The notes below the pieces were generated by a model, which was not told where the DNA came from, made no database searches, and was given only the letters and a program-made list of their open reading frames with translations. Shown piece by piece: positions 63,523 to 64,000 of a DNA stretch of 64,000 bases. The position numbers and the translations under genes are program-made. How positions within the stretch are numbered: the first letter of the stretch is position 1; each line of letters begins with the position of its first letter. Source of the stretch: an uncultured Clostridia bacterium (GTDB lineage Bacteria > Bacillota > Clostridia > TANB77 > CAG-508); assembly GCA_910589185.1 (NCBI GenBank), contig CAJUSU010000001.1:39986-103985 (forward strand), given 5' to 3'.

Positions 63523-64000
63523 ATGGAATTAAATACAATACAATTCTTTAAAGAAATTGCGAAAATACCAAGAGAGTCAGGCAATGAAAAGCAAATTGCA
63601 GAATATTTGTGTCAATTTGCAGAAGAAAGAAACTTGTTTTATGAGCAGGATCAATATCATAATGTATTAATTAAGAAAAAGACTGCCCACAAAGAGCCAA
63701 TTATTTTACAAGTACATACAGATATGGTGTGTGAAAGAGAAGAGGGAAAAGTGATTGACTTTGCTAAAGATGCTATTGAGGTAATAGAAGAAAATGGATA
63801 TTTAAAAGCAAAGGGAACAACTCTAGGAGCGGATAATGGAATAGGTGTAGCACAGATATTGGCTATTTTAGATAGTGACATTCCCTGTAATATAGAAGCA
63901 ATTTTTACTGCAACAGAAGAAACTTCTATGATAGGTGCAATGAATTTTGATGTAAGTAAATTGGAAGGAAAGAAATTATTAAATTTAGATGGTTTTGAAG
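63523..64000 (+). CDS. pepD: Aminoacyl-histidine dipeptidase PepD, N-terminal part
   Basis: The M20-family metallopeptidase is open to the right edge (159 codons seen). It has the PepD start FFKEIAKIPRESGNEKQIAEYL, LQVHTDMVCE (first zinc His and Asp), GTTLGADNGIGVAQILAIL (bridging Asp) and FTATEETSMIGAM (catalytic Glu pair). It splits dipeptides such as Xaa-His. It starts 2 bases after the GNAT-like gene, so it shares its lysine-riboswitch control. Confidence 0.92.
   Translation, partial: MELNTIQFFKEIAKIPRESGNEKQIAEYLCQFAEERNLFYEQDQYHNVLIKKKTAHKEPIILQVHTDMVCEREEGKVIDFAKDAIEVIEENGYLKAKGTTLGADNGIGVAQILAILDSDIPCNIEAIFTATEETSMIGAMNFDVSKLEGKKLLNLDGFE

Noticed and set aside
1..64000. CRISPR arrays, tRNA and rRNA genes
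   Set aside because: I saw no regularly spaced repeats and no tRNA- or rRNA-like sequences in the window; a dedicated scan could still find a missed tRNA.

Overview
The window is AT-rich Gram-positive DNA from a spore-forming, anaerobic member of the Clostridia. The evidence is an intact spo0A, a reverse rubrerythrin plus rubredoxin, sortases, a lysine riboswitch, canonical TTGACA-17-TATAAT promoters, and strong use of AGA and other AT-rich codons. I cannot name the species; an uncultured gut lineage would fit but is only a guess.

Layout. 1-9 kb: a partial BI-1 family gene, a CAP-domain protein, then rpoB-rpoC with a possible leader attenuator and a structured rpoB/rpoC spacer. 9-17 kb: gdpP, a sortase, rplI-dnaB, tilS and ftsH, with two REP-like palindromes. 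17-31 kb: a class B PBP with two PASTA domains, an HD-GYP protein, a regulator, an MTA/SAH deaminase, smc, two small antisense-RNA modules, and an operon for a D-aspartate ligase-like ATP-grasp enzyme, an aspartate racemase and a MurE that lacks the diaminopimelate motif (together suggesting an L-Lys/D-Asp cross-bridge). 31-54 kb: Ca2+-type P-ATPase, M23 and HtrA envelope proteins, rnhB-pdp, a pilin-like protein with a C-type-lectin/FGE C-terminus, oxidative-stress proteins, trmB, a two-component system, a sortase with a thioester/Cna_B surface protein, and a CorC-WG-PLP enzyme-BaiN-YigZ run ending at spo0A. 54-64 kb is accessory: a 2.6 kb element inserted in the 3' end of spo0A, an HNH protein, an Avs-like STAND NTPase with a nuclease domain, then a lysine-riboswitch-controlled GNAT-like gene and pepD.

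The most unusual signal is translational. Three conserved genes (dnaB, an HD-GYP gene and a BaiN-family oxidoreductase) are each broken by one extra C. In every case the in-frame codon at the break is CGG, and skipping its C (+1) restores a conserved Gly codon (GGN) and the full protein. Reading every gene by eye on both strands, I found only one other in-frame CGG, in a small membrane protein at 17308. This suggests that CGG is nearly or fully unassigned and is crossed by +1 frameshifting or four-base decoding.

Second, spo0A carries attL/attR-like 160-bp direct repeats whose six differences are all synonymous. They flank a decayed tyrosine recombinase, two antisense-RNA/peptide modules and an unknown gene. 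The native spo0A terminator lies beyond the right repeat.

Third, there are four par/Fst-like modules in two peptide families: two in the spo0A element and two in the core near smc and murE. Each pairs a small peptide gene with an opposing small RNA that carries a diverged copy of the peptide gene's leader or start region.
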